Assembly (NCBI GenBank): GCA_049596815.1
Contig: JBMYLY010000014.1
Location: 1-28,177, forward strand
DNA length: 28,177 nucleotides
Direction: 5' to 3'
Source: UBA724 sp049596815
Lineage (GTDB): Bacteria; Bacteroidota; Bacteroidia; Flavobacteriales; Flavobacteriaceae
The position numbers and the translations under genes were made by a program. The first letter of the stretch is position 1. The number at the start of each line of letters is the position of its first letter. The notes under the pieces are model-generated. The model made no database searches. It was not told where the DNA came from and was given only the letters and a program-made list of their open reading frames with translations. Of the stretch, positions 1-7,708 are shown one piece after another.

Positions 1-14
1 CATTTAAATGAAGG

Positions 15-1679
15 CTAGTTCTTTAGGATGTTAAAGATCTTTGAGCCACTTTCATTTTCGATTTTCACCATATAGATACCTGCTTTAAGGCTGCTCACAT
101 CTAAAGTGTTTGTAACTTCTTTCTGGAAATAGAGCCTTCCAGTCATATCATATACAGAGGCTTGAACAGCACTAGACAAGCCTGAAAAATTTAAGTTTGA
201 ACTAACAGGGTTAGGATATATGTTTAAATTTAACTCATGTAAACCATCATCATTTGAAAGAGTAGAGGCAAATGTTTGGCCAATTTTAAGGTTATCAACG
301 GTTATAGTCTCGTTAACACTAGAGGTAGATTGTCTTAATGCGAATTGCGTTATAGAGGTTCCAGGGTCAGCTTCATCTGTTCCAGTAATTGATGCATCAG
401 ACTCTGATGATGCATCAACCCACAGTTTTGCGATATTTGAATCTTGATCATACATTACTGTAACTCTGTAGGACTGGCCATAAGTCAAATCACTTGTCCA
501 ACTTAAATCAGCTGTACTGTTTTTTGTAGAAAGCCCTAAGGTATAATCTCCTGTGGCAGTTGGAGCTACTATATCAACTCTTGCACGGTAATTAAATTCA
601 TCATCTTTAAGCAATGCAAAATATTCATAATCACCCCCAGCTATCGGACCTGTACCAGGATCTACAACCGAAACATCAAATGAATAGTATACAGCTCCAT
701 TAACACTTGGAATGGAAACAAATAAGTCTTTACCGCTTTGTCCTGAAACATGTTTCACTTCAGCTTTACCTGAAACAACCCCAACGTCATACCCGGTACC
801 ACTGAATACAGTCCAATCATCAGATGACGATAATTCCCCATCTGGGTAATCAAATTCTTCAACGAATGGCAAGGTTTGTTGTTTGTATGTGGTGAAAGTT
901 ACAGATGCTGTAACTGCTGGGTCAAGTGAAGCGTGATTTCCGTCTACAAGTTCCAAGGCTAACGTATGTTCACCATAGGAAAGATTTGTGAGAGAAATTG
1001 GGTCTGTATCATATTTCATGACTGTATCCCCTCCATCTATAGAGTAGTGTATGTGGCCATCTCCCGAACCTACATTATCAACATTAAAATTTTGAACCGA
1101 TAAAGTTACGTCAACATCAGTACCAGCAATAAAGTCGTCATTAGCGGGTGAGTTAATTGCGATTGATGGATTGGCAACAGCTTGCTTAACAACTGAAAAA
1201 TCATCCCAGAATACAACTGCACTACCATATGTTCTAACTTCAAAGTATAAAGCATCTGCTGTTGCTGGCGCAGTTAAAGTGACAGAGTACTCAGCCCAAG
1301 TAGTACCAGAACTGTCAAGATATGAAGATGGGCGTAAAGCACTCGCATCGTCAGGAAGATTATCACTATTGGATTTCCAGTAGCTCCATAATCTAGCGTT
1401 TCCTGCAACTTCAAATTTGTACCATAGAGAAATGGTGTATGTTTCACCGCTCTCTATGGGTACAGTTTGACCGATATCTTTAGTTCCGCCCGTGTGTTTT
1501 GCTGAATAAGTACCTGAATAAACTTCTACAGACTCCTGAGCAGTATTTTCAGCTTTTGAATATCCAGTTGGAGTTGAAGGATCATCCCAATTCTCGAAAC
1601 CTCCATTAACCATAACTTCTTGACTATGTGATATTCCAATCGTGAATAATATCAATAATAGCGTGTAAATTTTTTTCAT
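15..1679 (-). CDS. T9SS type A sorting domain protein with carbohydrate-binding-like modules
   Basis: 554 aa, predicted secreted. A Sec signal peptide is clear (MKKIYTLLLILFTIGISHSQ, residues 1-20). Residues about 21-165 look like a CBM4/9-type jelly-roll binding module (starts VNGGFENW, ends FWDDFSVVK). Residues about 168-267 form an Ig-like domain (INSPANDD, HIHYSIDGG, YGEHTLALELVD). Residues about 270-470 look like a LamG/concanavalin-type beta-sandwich (FVEEFDYPDG, VDNLKIG). The last ~75 residues are a T9SS type A sorting domain (NIYPNPV, YDMTGRL, LKAGIYMVKI). In the T9SS family this domain directs passage through the outer membrane and is cleaved there. I see no catalytic domain, so a binding or adhesin role is inferred. 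The gene looks more A+T-rich than the housekeeping genes to its right. Its transcript runs off the left edge. Domain types are by pattern only; the sorting domain is the surest part. Confidence 0.85.
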   Translation of the reverse strand: MKKIYTLLLILFTIGISHSQEVMVNGGFENWDDPSTPTGYSKAENTAQESVEVYSGTYSAKHTGGTKDIGQTVPIESGETYTISLWYKFEVAGNARLWSYWKSNSDNLPDDASALRPSSYLDSSGTTWAEYSVTLTAPATADALYFEVRTYGSAVVFWDDFSVVKQAVANPSIAINSPANDDFIAGTDVDVTLSVQNFNVDNVGSGDGHIHYSIDGGDTVMKYDTDPISLTNLSYGEHTLALELVDGNHASLDPAVTASVTFTTYKQQTLPFVEEFDYPDGELSSSDDWTVFSGTGYDVGVVSGKAEVKHVSGQSGKDLFVSIPSVNGAVYYSFDVSVVDPGTGPIAGGDYEYFALLKDDEFNYRARVDIVAPTATGDYTLGLSTKNSTADLSWTSDLTYGQSYRVTVMYDQDSNIAKLWVDASSESDASITGTDEADPGTSITQFALRQSTSSVNETITVDNLKIGQTFASTLSNDDGLHELNLNIYPNPVSSNLNFSGLSSAVQASVYDMTGRLYFQKEVTNTLDVSSLKAGIYMVKIENESGSKIFNILKN

Positions 1680-1854
1680 ATGTATTGTTTAAAATTTCCA
1701 TAAACTTAACAAAAAAAGAGATAACATTTACACTCTACAAGTAGGTGTTTTGAGTATTTTTGATAGTTTAATATTTTCATAACCTTAAGATTTCATTTGT
1801 GAAACAAAACGGGCATCACATTTGAATACTTGATGATTCATAACTTGAAAAAAA
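1680..1854. other. A+T-rich upstream region of the T9SS gene
   Basis: 175 bases between the T9SS gene start and the tRNA terminator. It should hold the promoter of the T9SS gene on the minus strand, but I find no TAnnTTTG element there in the right orientation. A short inverted repeat, TTTCA-TTTG-TGAAA, lies at 1791-1804 and could be a regulator site or chance. No ORF or RNA gene is recognisable. Confidence 0.4.
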
Positions 1855-1882
1855 CAAAAAAGCCGAGACACACATCTCAGCT
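1855..1882 (-). terminator. Rho-independent terminator of tRNA-Leu
   Basis: On the minus strand an 8-bp stem (AGCTGAGA / TCTCGGCT, one G-U pair) encloses a 6-base loop and runs into a T tract (plus-strand A run at 1851-1861). It begins about 6 bases after the tRNA CCA end, the right place to end the tRNA transcript. Confidence 0.8.
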
Positions 1883-1887
1883 TTCTT

Positions 1888-1974
1888 TGGTACCTTGGGT
1901 GGGAATCGAACCCACACTCTGTTGCCAGAACTGGATTTTGAATCCAGCGCGTCTACCAGTTCCGCCACCAAGGC
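1888..1974 (-). tRNA. tRNA-Leu (anticodon CAA)
   Basis: 87 nt on the minus strand including an encoded 3' CCA. The acceptor stem is GCCTTGG paired with CCAAGGT (first pair G-U), discriminator A, then CCA. The anticodon stem is CTGGA/TCCAG around loop TTCAAAA, which gives anticodon CAA and decodes UUG. The long variable arm (CTGGCAACAG) marks it as class II, as expected for leucine. The T arm has the usual GTTCGAT sequence. It appears to be a stand-alone unit with its own promoter upstream and terminator downstream. Confidence 0.96.
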
Positions 1975-1988
1975 TTAAAAACGGGACG

Positions 1989-2021
1989 CAAATGTAACAA
2001 ATATTTGAACCATACATGCAA
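1989..2021 (-). promoter_or_regulatory. Bacteroidota-type promoter of tRNA-Leu
   Basis: On the minus strand a TTG (2019-2021, inside a TTTTTG run) is followed after 22 bases by TACATTTG (1989-1996), matching the Flavobacterium consensus TTG-N17-23-TAnnTTTG. The tRNA 5' end lies 14 bases beyond the -7 element, which fits a short processed leader. Confidence 0.6.
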
Positions 2022-2060
2022 AAAGAAAGGTCAATTCTATTAAAGGCTCAAATAAATTCC

Positions 2061-2068
2061 TAAATTTG
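2061..2068 (+). promoter_or_regulatory. Candidate -7 element for prs-rplY
   Basis: TAAATTTG matches TAnnTTTG and lies 31 bases before the prs start codon. No TTG is found at the usual distance upstream, so only the -7 half is supported. Confidence 0.45.
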
Positions 2069-2099
2069 CCACCCCTGTTGGAAAATTTAAATCCCAACC

Positions 2100-3041
2100 A
2101 TGGCAAAAGTAAAGATAGAAGCGAAGATTTTTGGGTGTTCCCAAAGCATGGAATTGGCAAAAAACATAGCCGAACACTACGGTGCAACGCTGGGCAATGT
2201 GTTGTTTTCCCGATATAGTGACGGAGAGTTTCAGCCCTCTTTTGAAGAGTCGATTCGCGGAGCCCGAATTTTTATTATTGGTTCTACGCAGCCCAGTTCG
2301 GAAAACCTTATGGAAATGCTCCTAATGCTCGATGCTGCCAAGCGCGCTTCTGCCCGCCATATCACCGCCGTCATTCCGTATTTCGGCTGGGCACGACAAG
2401 ACAGAAAGGACAAGCCTCGTGTGCCGATTGGCGCCAAGCTCATCGCCAAGTTGTTAGAGTCGGCTGGTGCCACACGCATTATCACCATGGATTTGCATGC
2501 AGACCAAATCCAAGGCTTTTTTGAAAAGCCGGTAGATCACCTGTTCGCATCTTCTATGTTTTTGCCCTATTTAAAGAATTTAAACATCGACAACCTAACC
2601 ATTGCCTCTCCAGACATGGGAGGTGCCAAGCGCGCCTATGCCTATGCCAAATATTTGGAAAGCGATGTGGTCATTTGCTACAAACAACGCCAAAAAGCGA
2701 ATGTGATTTCACACATGGAGCTGATTGGGGAAGTGGAAGGCAAAAATGTGGTTCTAGTCGACGACATGGTCGATACGGCCGGTACCCTGACCAAAGCCGC
2801 TGACCTGATGATGGAGCGTGGTGCGTTGAGCGTGCGTGCGGTTTGTACCCACCCGCTGCTATCGGGCTCGGCCTACGAACGTATAGAGGAATCTCAACTA
2901 TTAGAGTTGATTACCACAGATTCTATACCGTTGCGTCAAGAGTCGAAAAAAGTAAAAGTATTGAGCTGTGCCAATCTGTTTGCTGAAGTGATGTACAATG
3001 TGCACCACAACCAATCGATTGCCAAAAAATTTATAATGTAA
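2100..3041 (+). CDS. prs: Ribose-phosphate pyrophosphokinase
   Basis: 313 aa, the usual length for this enzyme, which makes PRPP from ribose 5-phosphate and ATP in the cytoplasm for purine, pyrimidine, histidine and NAD synthesis. Family marks seen: FSRYSDGEF at 36-44, the flexible-loop region WARQDRKDKPR at 97-107, the metal-binding DLHADQIQGFF at 131-141, the catalytic Lys-Arg pair in PDMGGAKRA (K177-R178), and the PRPP-binding loop VVLVDDMVDTAGTL at 217-230. The ATG at 2100 directly precedes conserved sequence. rplY follows after 18 bases, so the two are probably co-transcribed. The next gene group starts after the terminator at 3727-3757. Confidence 0.97.
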   Translation: MAKVKIEAKIFGCSQSMELAKNIAEHYGATLGNVLFSRYSDGEFQPSFEESIRGARIFIIGSTQPSSENLMEMLLMLDAAKRASARHITAVIPYFGWARQDRKDKPRVPIGAKLIAKLLESAGATRIITMDLHADQIQGFFEKPVDHLFASSMFLPYLKNLNIDNLTIASPDMGGAKRAYAYAKYLESDVVICYKQRQKANVISHMELIGEVEGKNVVLVDDMVDTAGTLTKAADLMMERGALSVRAVCTHPLLSGSAYERIEESQLLELITTDSIPLRQESKKVKVLSCANLFAEVMYNVHHNQSIAKKFIM

Positions 3042-3059
3042 ATTCAATAAACCCTAATT

Positions 3060-3701
3060 ATGAAGTCAATTACGATCAAAGGATCTAAAAGAGAAAGCGT
3101 GGGCAAGGCAGCGACCAAAGCCCTACGTAATGCTGACAAGGTTCCTTGCGTGCTCTACGGAGGAGGCGAGCCTGTACACTTTTCAGCAGATGAGTTGGCC
3201 TTTTCCAAACTGGTTTACACACCGAATGCACATACGGTGGTGATTGATTTGGAGGAAGGCTCTTATAACGCCATTTTGCAAGACATTCAATTCCATCCGG
3301 TTTCAGATCGCATCTTGCATGTCGATTTTTACCAACTCCACGATGACAAAGAAGTGTCTATGGACATTCCTGTAGCGTTTGTGGGTGCTGCACCAGGCGT
3401 GTTACTCAGTGGTGGTGTGTTGAGCAAGAATAAGCGCAAACTTCGTGTGCGCGCGCTTCCTGCCAACCTCCCTGACTCAATTGTAGCCGACATTTCTAAA
3501 CTTGAAATTGGTAACAAATTGTATGTAACTGAGGTAGCTGATGATAAATTTACTTTCTTACACCCAGACAACACTGTAGTGTGTCAGGTACGCAACTCTC
3601 GTACTTCTATGAAAGCAGCTGATGAGGTAGATGCTGTAGAAGGCGAAGAGGCTGAAGGTGAAGTTACAGAGCAAGAAGCGCCCGCTGAAGGAGAAGCTTA
3701 A
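3060..3701 (+). CDS. rplY: 50S ribosomal protein L25 (bL25, general stress protein Ctc type)
   Basis: 213 aa. bL25 binds 5S rRNA in the large ribosomal subunit. The N-terminal 5S-binding domain (about 1-95) shows the family pattern: RESVGKAATKALR, PCVLYGGG, and LQDIQFHPVSDRILHVDFYQL. The longer C-terminal TL5/Ctc domain follows (about 95-185, IPVAFVGAAPGV). The end is a very acidic tail, rich in Glu, from about residue 187. This two-domain long form with a charged tail is normal for Bacteroidota. It lies 18 bases after prs and is followed by a strong terminator, so prs-rplY is a two-gene unit. Confidence 0.96.
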   Translation: MKSITIKGSKRESVGKAATKALRNADKVPCVLYGGGEPVHFSADELAFSKLVYTPNAHTVVIDLEEGSYNAILQDIQFHPVSDRILHVDFYQLHDDKEVSMDIPVAFVGAAPGVLLSGGVLSKNKRKLRVRALPANLPDSIVADISKLEIGNKLYVTEVADDKFTFLHPDNTVVCQVRNSRTSMKAADEVDAVEGEEAEGEVTEQEAPAEGEA

Positions 3702-3726
3702 TCTGCTCAGTATTGAACATCAAAAG

Positions 3727-3757
3727 GCATCTCGAGTTTACTTGAGGTGCTTTTTTT
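3727..3757 (+). terminator. Rho-independent terminator after rplY
   Basis: A 10-bp stem (GCATCTCGAG / CTTGAGGTGC, two G-U pairs) with a TTTA loop is followed by seven T. It lies 25 bases after the rplY stop codon and only 18 bases before the first possible pth start. Confidence 0.9.
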
Positions 3758-3775
3758 ATTTTTACAAAAAAATGT

Positions 3776-4387
3776 ATGCGCTTTTGGCGTTGGTTTGGTG
3801 GTAAGAAAGACGAAATGGAAAAATTCCTCATTGTAGGCTTGGGTAATATTGGAGCTGATTATAAAAACACCCGACACAATATAGGCTTTTCTGTGGTAGA
3901 TGCTTTGGCAGCTGCGCATGATGTCAGCTTTGAAACCAAACGATTGGGAGCTTTGGCTGACTTCAACTATAAAGGAAAAAAAATCCTGCTACTCAAACCC
4001 TCAACCTTAATGAACTTGAGTGGAAAAGCGGTTTCGTATTGGATGAAAACCGAAAAAATAAAAACAGCGAATATACTTGTTGTCACAGATGACCTCAACC
4101 TGGATTTTGGCAGTTTGCGAATGCGAAAAAAAGGATCCGATGGCGGTCACAACGGGCTTAAAGACATACAATCACGATTAGGAAGCGGAGCCTTTGCACG
4201 TTTAAGGGTGGGCATTGGCAATCAGTACAAAAAAGGACATCAGGCAGACTTTGTATTATCGCCATGGAAAAAAGAGGAGTCTCAAAATCTCCCGCACATA
4301 GTATTGAAAACTCAAGAAGCTGTCATGGCTTTTGTGCTAGAAGGGGCGGACCGAGCGATGAACACCCATAACGGTGTGGTTATATAA
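3776..4387 (+). CDS. pth: Peptidyl-tRNA hydrolase
   Basis: 203 aa from the first ATG. Pth releases peptides from peptidyl-tRNAs that drop off ribosomes. Counting from that ATG, the family residues are intact: the FLIVGLGNIG start, N31 and catalytic H34 in NTRHNIGF, N80 in TLMNLSG, the aspartates at 105-106 in VVTDDLNLDFG, and N126 in GGHNGL. A second in-frame ATG at 3815 gives the canonical MEKFLIVGLGN start (190 aa). The longer start adds the basic, aromatic peptide MRFWRWFGGKKDE; comparable N-terminal extensions occur in flavobacterial Pth, so the true start is open. ribF follows after 7 bases, implying one operon. Confidence 0.95.
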   Translation: MRFWRWFGGKKDEMEKFLIVGLGNIGADYKNTRHNIGFSVVDALAAAHDVSFETKRLGALADFNYKGKKILLLKPSTLMNLSGKAVSYWMKTEKIKTANILVVTDDLNLDFGSLRMRKKGSDGGHNGLKDIQSRLGSGAFARLRVGIGNQYKKGHQADFVLSPWKKEESQNLPHIVLKTQEAVMAFVLEGADRAMNTHNGVVI

Positions 4388-4394
4388 TTGAGGC

Positions 4395-5321
4395 ATGAAA
4401 ACCATTTTTGGACTTGAAAATTATCCCAAAGAAAAAGCATCCATTGTTACCGTGGGTACTTTTGATGGCGTTCATATTGGCCATCAGAGTATTATCAAGC
4501 GGTTGGTCAATATAGCTCAAGCCGAGAATAAAACCTCGGTGTTACTTACTTTCTACCCCCATCCACGTATGGTTTTACAATCCAATGTACCCATGCGCCT
4601 CATACAAACCATAGAAGAGCGCAAAGCAGCCTTGGCAGAAACCGGTCTCGATGTGCTGGTGATTCATCCTTTTACAGAATCTTTCTCTAGGCTGGATGCG
4701 GAGCAGTATGTCAAAGAAGTTTTGGTGGGACAACTCAATGTTCATAAAATCGTAATGGGATATGACCACCGTTTTGGACGAAACCGAAATGCCAACATAG
4801 ACGATATGCAAGATTTTGGCATCATATATGACTTTGATATTGAGGAAATCAGCGCTACTGAAGTAGAAGCCATTGCGGTGAGTTCTACCAAAGTACGAAA
4901 TGCCATTTTGGAAGGAGATATGAAAAAAGCCGCTACCTTTTTAGGGAGGAATTTTGAGCTTTCAGGCGAAGTCATTCATGGAGAGAAAAGAGGTCGGGTG
5001 CTTCAATTTCCTACAGCCAACATTGACCTAAAAAATGCGCATAAAATTCTACCTAAAAACGGAGTGTATTTGATCAAAAGCACACTGGAAAGACAAACGG
5101 TTTATGGGATGATGAACATTGGAGAAAAACCCACCTTTGATGCAAAAAGAACCTCAATAGAAGTTCACTTTTTTGACTGGTCAAAAGACCTGTATGGTGA
5201 GCACATCAGGGTAGAAGTTTTAGAAAGAGTCCGAGATGAGCAAAAATTTGATTCAGCAGAAAAGTTACAGGCGCAACTGCAGGCAGATGAATCCCGTTGT
5301 CGTTTAATAATTGGTAAATAG
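4395..5321 (+). CDS. ribF: Bifunctional riboflavin kinase / FAD synthetase
   Basis: 308 aa, normal length. It phosphorylates riboflavin to FMN and adenylates FMN to FAD. The N-terminal FAD synthetase (nucleotidyltransferase) domain carries TVGTFDGVHIGH (19-30) with the HIGH-like motif at 27-30, GYDHRFGRNR (122-131) and the SSTKVR signature (163-168). The C-terminal riboflavin kinase domain begins near residue 186 with GEVIHGEKRGRVLQFPTAN; the PTAN motif (206-209) binds substrate and metal, and the Glu in IEVHFFDW is the likely catalytic base. It follows pth after 7 bases and is probably co-transcribed with it. Confidence 0.97.
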   Translation: MKTIFGLENYPKEKASIVTVGTFDGVHIGHQSIIKRLVNIAQAENKTSVLLTFYPHPRMVLQSNVPMRLIQTIEERKAALAETGLDVLVIHPFTESFSRLDAEQYVKEVLVGQLNVHKIVMGYDHRFGRNRNANIDDMQDFGIIYDFDIEEISATEVEAIAVSSTKVRNAILEGDMKKAATFLGRNFELSGEVIHGEKRGRVLQFPTANIDLKNAHKILPKNGVYLIKSTLERQTVYGMMNIGEKPTFDAKRTSIEVHFFDWSKDLYGEHIRVEVLERVRDEQKFDSAEKLQAQLQADESRCRLIIGK

Positions 5322-5345
5322 AAAGCCCTGTATGCAACAAAGTTT

Positions 5346-5353
5346 TACTTTTG
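5346..5353 (+). promoter_or_regulatory. Candidate -7 element for the serS operon
   Basis: TACTTTTG matches TAnnTTTG and ends 15 bases before the serS ATG, in the 47-base gap after ribF. No TTG lies 17-23 bases upstream, so it is a partial match. Confidence 0.45.
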
Positions 5354-5368
5354 TAAAAATCACTTTCC

Positions 5369-6640
5369 ATGCTTGACGTATCTGTCCTTCGCGAACACAA
5401 AGATGACATCATCCAAGCCCTGACAAAAAGAGGACTGGATGCCAAACCCATGGTGGAAGAAGTTTTGGAGGCAGACGAAAAACGCAGAAGCCTACAAGCA
5501 ACCCTTGATCAAAACCTTGCCAAAGCCAACGCCATGGCCAAGGAAATAGGGCAACTCTACAGCAATGGCAAAGCCGACCAAGCGCAAGGGCTTAAAGAAG
5601 AAACTTCCAAACTCAAATCTGAAAATAAAAACCTACAAGCCCAGCTCAATCAAGCTGTGGAAGACTTGCAAGCTTTGCGTTATAACATCCCCAATGTGCC
5701 CCACCAACTTGTCCCGAACGGGCAAAGTGAAGACGACAACGAAGAGGTGTTTCGTTCGGGTGAGGCACCCCAACTGCAAGACGATGCCCTTCCGCACTGG
5801 GAACTGGCCGCCAAATACAAGCTTATTGACTTTGAACTTGGCAACAAAATCACCGGTGCCGGTTTCCCGGTATATACCGGTAAAGGGGCGCGCCTCCAAC
5901 GGGCACTAATAAGTTACTTCTTGGATCAAAACACAGGCATTGGCTATGAAGAAGTACAGGTACCCCACATGGTCAATGAAGCCTCGGGCTTCGGAACAGG
6001 GCAACTCCCCGACAAAGAAGGGCAGATGTACCATGTGGGGGCAGATGATTTGTATTTGATTCCAACTGCAGAAGTGCCAGTGACAAACCTCTACAGAGAC
6101 GTGATGCTCAGCCATGAGCAACTGCCCATTTGCAATACTGGCTATACGCCTTGTTTTCGCCGAGAGGCAGGGAGCTATGGCGCACACGTGCGTGGCCTAA
6201 ATCGTTTGCACCAGTTTGACAAGGTTGAAATAGTCCGTTTAGAACACCCCGACCATTCCTACAAAGCTTTGGACGAAATGGTAGCCCATGTAAAAAACCT
6301 ACTCGAAGCACTCGGGCTCCCCTATCGCATCTTACGATTGTGTGGGGGTGATTTGGGCTTTACGTCTGCTTTGACATACGACTTTGAGGTCTATTCGACT
6401 GCTCAAAAACGCTGGTTGGAGGTGAGTTCGGTTTCTAATTTTGAAAGTTTTCAGTCGACCCGACTCAAACTTCGGTTTAAGGACAAAGATGGCAGCCGAA
6501 AATGGGTGCATACCCTCAATGGAAGTGCTTTGGCATTGCCCCGCGTGTTGGCGGCGCTGTTAGAAAACAACCAAACCCCCAAGGGAATTCGTATTCCAAA
6601 AGCCTTGGTGCCTTACACCGGTTTCGAACTGATTGATTAG
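5369..6640 (+). CDS. serS: Serine--tRNA ligase
   Basis: 423 aa, typical length. It charges tRNA-Ser with serine in the cytoplasm. The N-terminal ~110 residues form the tRNA-binding helical hairpin (long Ala/Lys/Glu/Gln-rich heptads, about 30-100). The class II core then shows IPTAEVPVTNLYRD, motif 2 (CFRREAGSYG, followed by RLHQFDKVEIV) and motif 3 (NGSALALPR then LLENNQTPKGI). The LALPR form of motif 3 is the usual Bacteroidota variant of the E. coli GLAVGR, so it is a lineage mark rather than a defect. It starts a run of tightly packed genes: the DUF4286-like gene begins one base after its stop, then rsmA and mgtE overlap. Confidence 0.97.
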   Translation: MLDVSVLREHKDDIIQALTKRGLDAKPMVEEVLEADEKRRSLQATLDQNLAKANAMAKEIGQLYSNGKADQAQGLKEETSKLKSENKNLQAQLNQAVEDLQALRYNIPNVPHQLVPNGQSEDDNEEVFRSGEAPQLQDDALPHWELAAKYKLIDFELGNKITGAGFPVYTGKGARLQRALISYFLDQNTGIGYEEVQVPHMVNEASGFGTGQLPDKEGQMYHVGADDLYLIPTAEVPVTNLYRDVMLSHEQLPICNTGYTPCFRREAGSYGAHVRGLNRLHQFDKVEIVRLEHPDHSYKALDEMVAHVKNLLEALGLPYRILRLCGGDLGFTSALTYDFEVYSTAQKRWLEVSSVSNFESFQSTRLKLRFKDKDGSRKWVHTLNGSALALPRVLAALLENNQTPKGIRIPKALVPYTGFELID

Positions 6641-6641
6641 G

Positions 6642-6932
6642 ATGCACATTCTCAACGTCACATTCAGTATTGACAAATCGGCTGAAACGCCGTGGGTAAC
6701 TTATGTCCAAAAAAACATTGTTGTCAAATACCATAACACATGTTTGTTGTTACGTATCCATAGCGAAGAAAGTACACACCCTAGCTATGGCATGCAATTT
6801 AGTTTTGCCAATAATGCTGCGCTCCATACTTTTAAGAAAGAACAACTGCCAACTATCTATGTTGAACTTCAGAAGGAGTTCCCTAACAAGTGGGTCATGT
6901 TTGAAACCGAACTTGAAGCCATTGCCCCTTGA
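6642..6932 (+). CDS. DUF4286-like small protein
   Basis: 96 aa from the ATG at 6642, one base after the serS stop (a TTG at 6633 would overlap serS and is less likely). The pattern (MHILNVTFSIDKS, then W and YVQ, a beta-strand-rich middle, and a WVMFETELEAI end) resembles the ferredoxin-like DUF4286 family of Bacteroidota. No function is established and no catalytic motif is visible. Its stop codon overlaps the rsmA start by 4 bases, so the two are translationally coupled. The position between serS and an rRNA methyltransferase gene hints at a translation-linked role, but that is inference. Confidence 0.75.
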   Translation: MHILNVTFSIDKSAETPWVTYVQKNIVVKYHNTCLLLRIHSEESTHPSYGMQFSFANNAALHTFKKEQLPTIYVELQKEFPNKWVMFETELEAIAP

Positions 6933-7708
6933 GTGTCAGGCCTAAAAAACATTTGGGTCAACACTTTTTGACCGATGCCAATATTGCGCGCAATATTGCC
7001 ACTGGACTTACAGGCGATGGCTATAAACAAGTATTGGAAGTTGGGCCAGGCATGGGTATGCTGACACAGTTTTTAATGGAGTCCATTCATGAAGTGCATG
7101 TGGTCGAAATCGATACCGAGTCAGTGGCTTATCTTCATATGGAATACCCTGAACTGAGTAAGCGTATCATAGAAGGGGATTTTCTCAAACTCGATTTGGA
7201 CACTTTGTTTCAACAGCCCATCGCTGTGATTGGAAATTTTCCATACAACATCTCTTCTCAAATCGTATTTAAAACTTTGGAACACAGGAATCTGATACCC
7301 GAATTTGTAGGCATGTTCCAAAAAGAAGTCGCTGAACGGATTTGTGAGAAACCCGGCAGCAAAACCTATGGAATCCTATCGGTACTGGTACAGGCTTTTT
7401 ATGAAACTGAGTATTTATTCAATGTGTCTCGATTTGTCTTCCACCCGCCACCAAAAGTAGCTTCGGGTGTGTTGCGACTTCGCAGAAAAGAAATTTACAA
7501 ACTCCCCTGCGATGAAAAGCTGTTCTTTAGAGTGGTTAAAGCCGCATTTCAACAACGCAGAAAAACCCTGCGCAACAGTCTAAAGTCATTCCAAATCCCT
7601 ACCAATTTAAAAGAAGATACTATCTTTGGGCAACGTCCGGAGCAACTGGGCGTTGCGGATTTTGTTCGACTCACAAAAATGATAACGCATGACACCCTTT
7701 CAGCTTAG
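6929..7708 (+). CDS. rsmA: 16S rRNA (adenine(1518)-N(6)/adenine(1519)-N(6))-dimethyltransferase
   Basis: 259 aa. RsmA (KsgA) dimethylates two adjacent adenines near the 3' end of 16S rRNA using S-adenosylmethionine, a late quality step in 30S assembly. Seen: KKHLGQHFLTD at the N-terminus, the SAM-binding loop EVGPGMGMLT, the acidic VVEIDTES strand end, the catalytic NFPYN motif (family NLPYN), and FHPPPKVASGVLRL. The only in-frame start before the conserved block is TTG at 6929, giving MSVRPKKHLGQHF. It overlaps the upstream stop as TTGA, which is good support for this rare start through coupling. mgtE starts 20 bases before the end of this gene. Confidence 0.96.
   Translation: MSVRPKKHLGQHFLTDANIARNIATGLTGDGYKQVLEVGPGMGMLTQFLMESIHEVHVVEIDTESVAYLHMEYPELSKRIIEGDFLKLDLDTLFQQPIAVIGNFPYNISSQIVFKTLEHRNLIPEFVGMFQKEVAERICEKPGSKTYGILSVLVQAFYETEYLFNVSRFVFHPPPKVASGVLRLRRKEIYKLPCDEKLFFRVVKAAFQQRRKTLRNSLKSFQIPTNLKEDTIFGQRPEQLGVADFVRLTKMITHDTLSA

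Noticed and set aside
1755..1762. TATTTTTG on the plus strand upstream of nothing
   Set aside because: Matches the -7 consensus but points toward the tRNA terminator with no plus-strand gene for 340 bases; probably chance in A+T-rich DNA.
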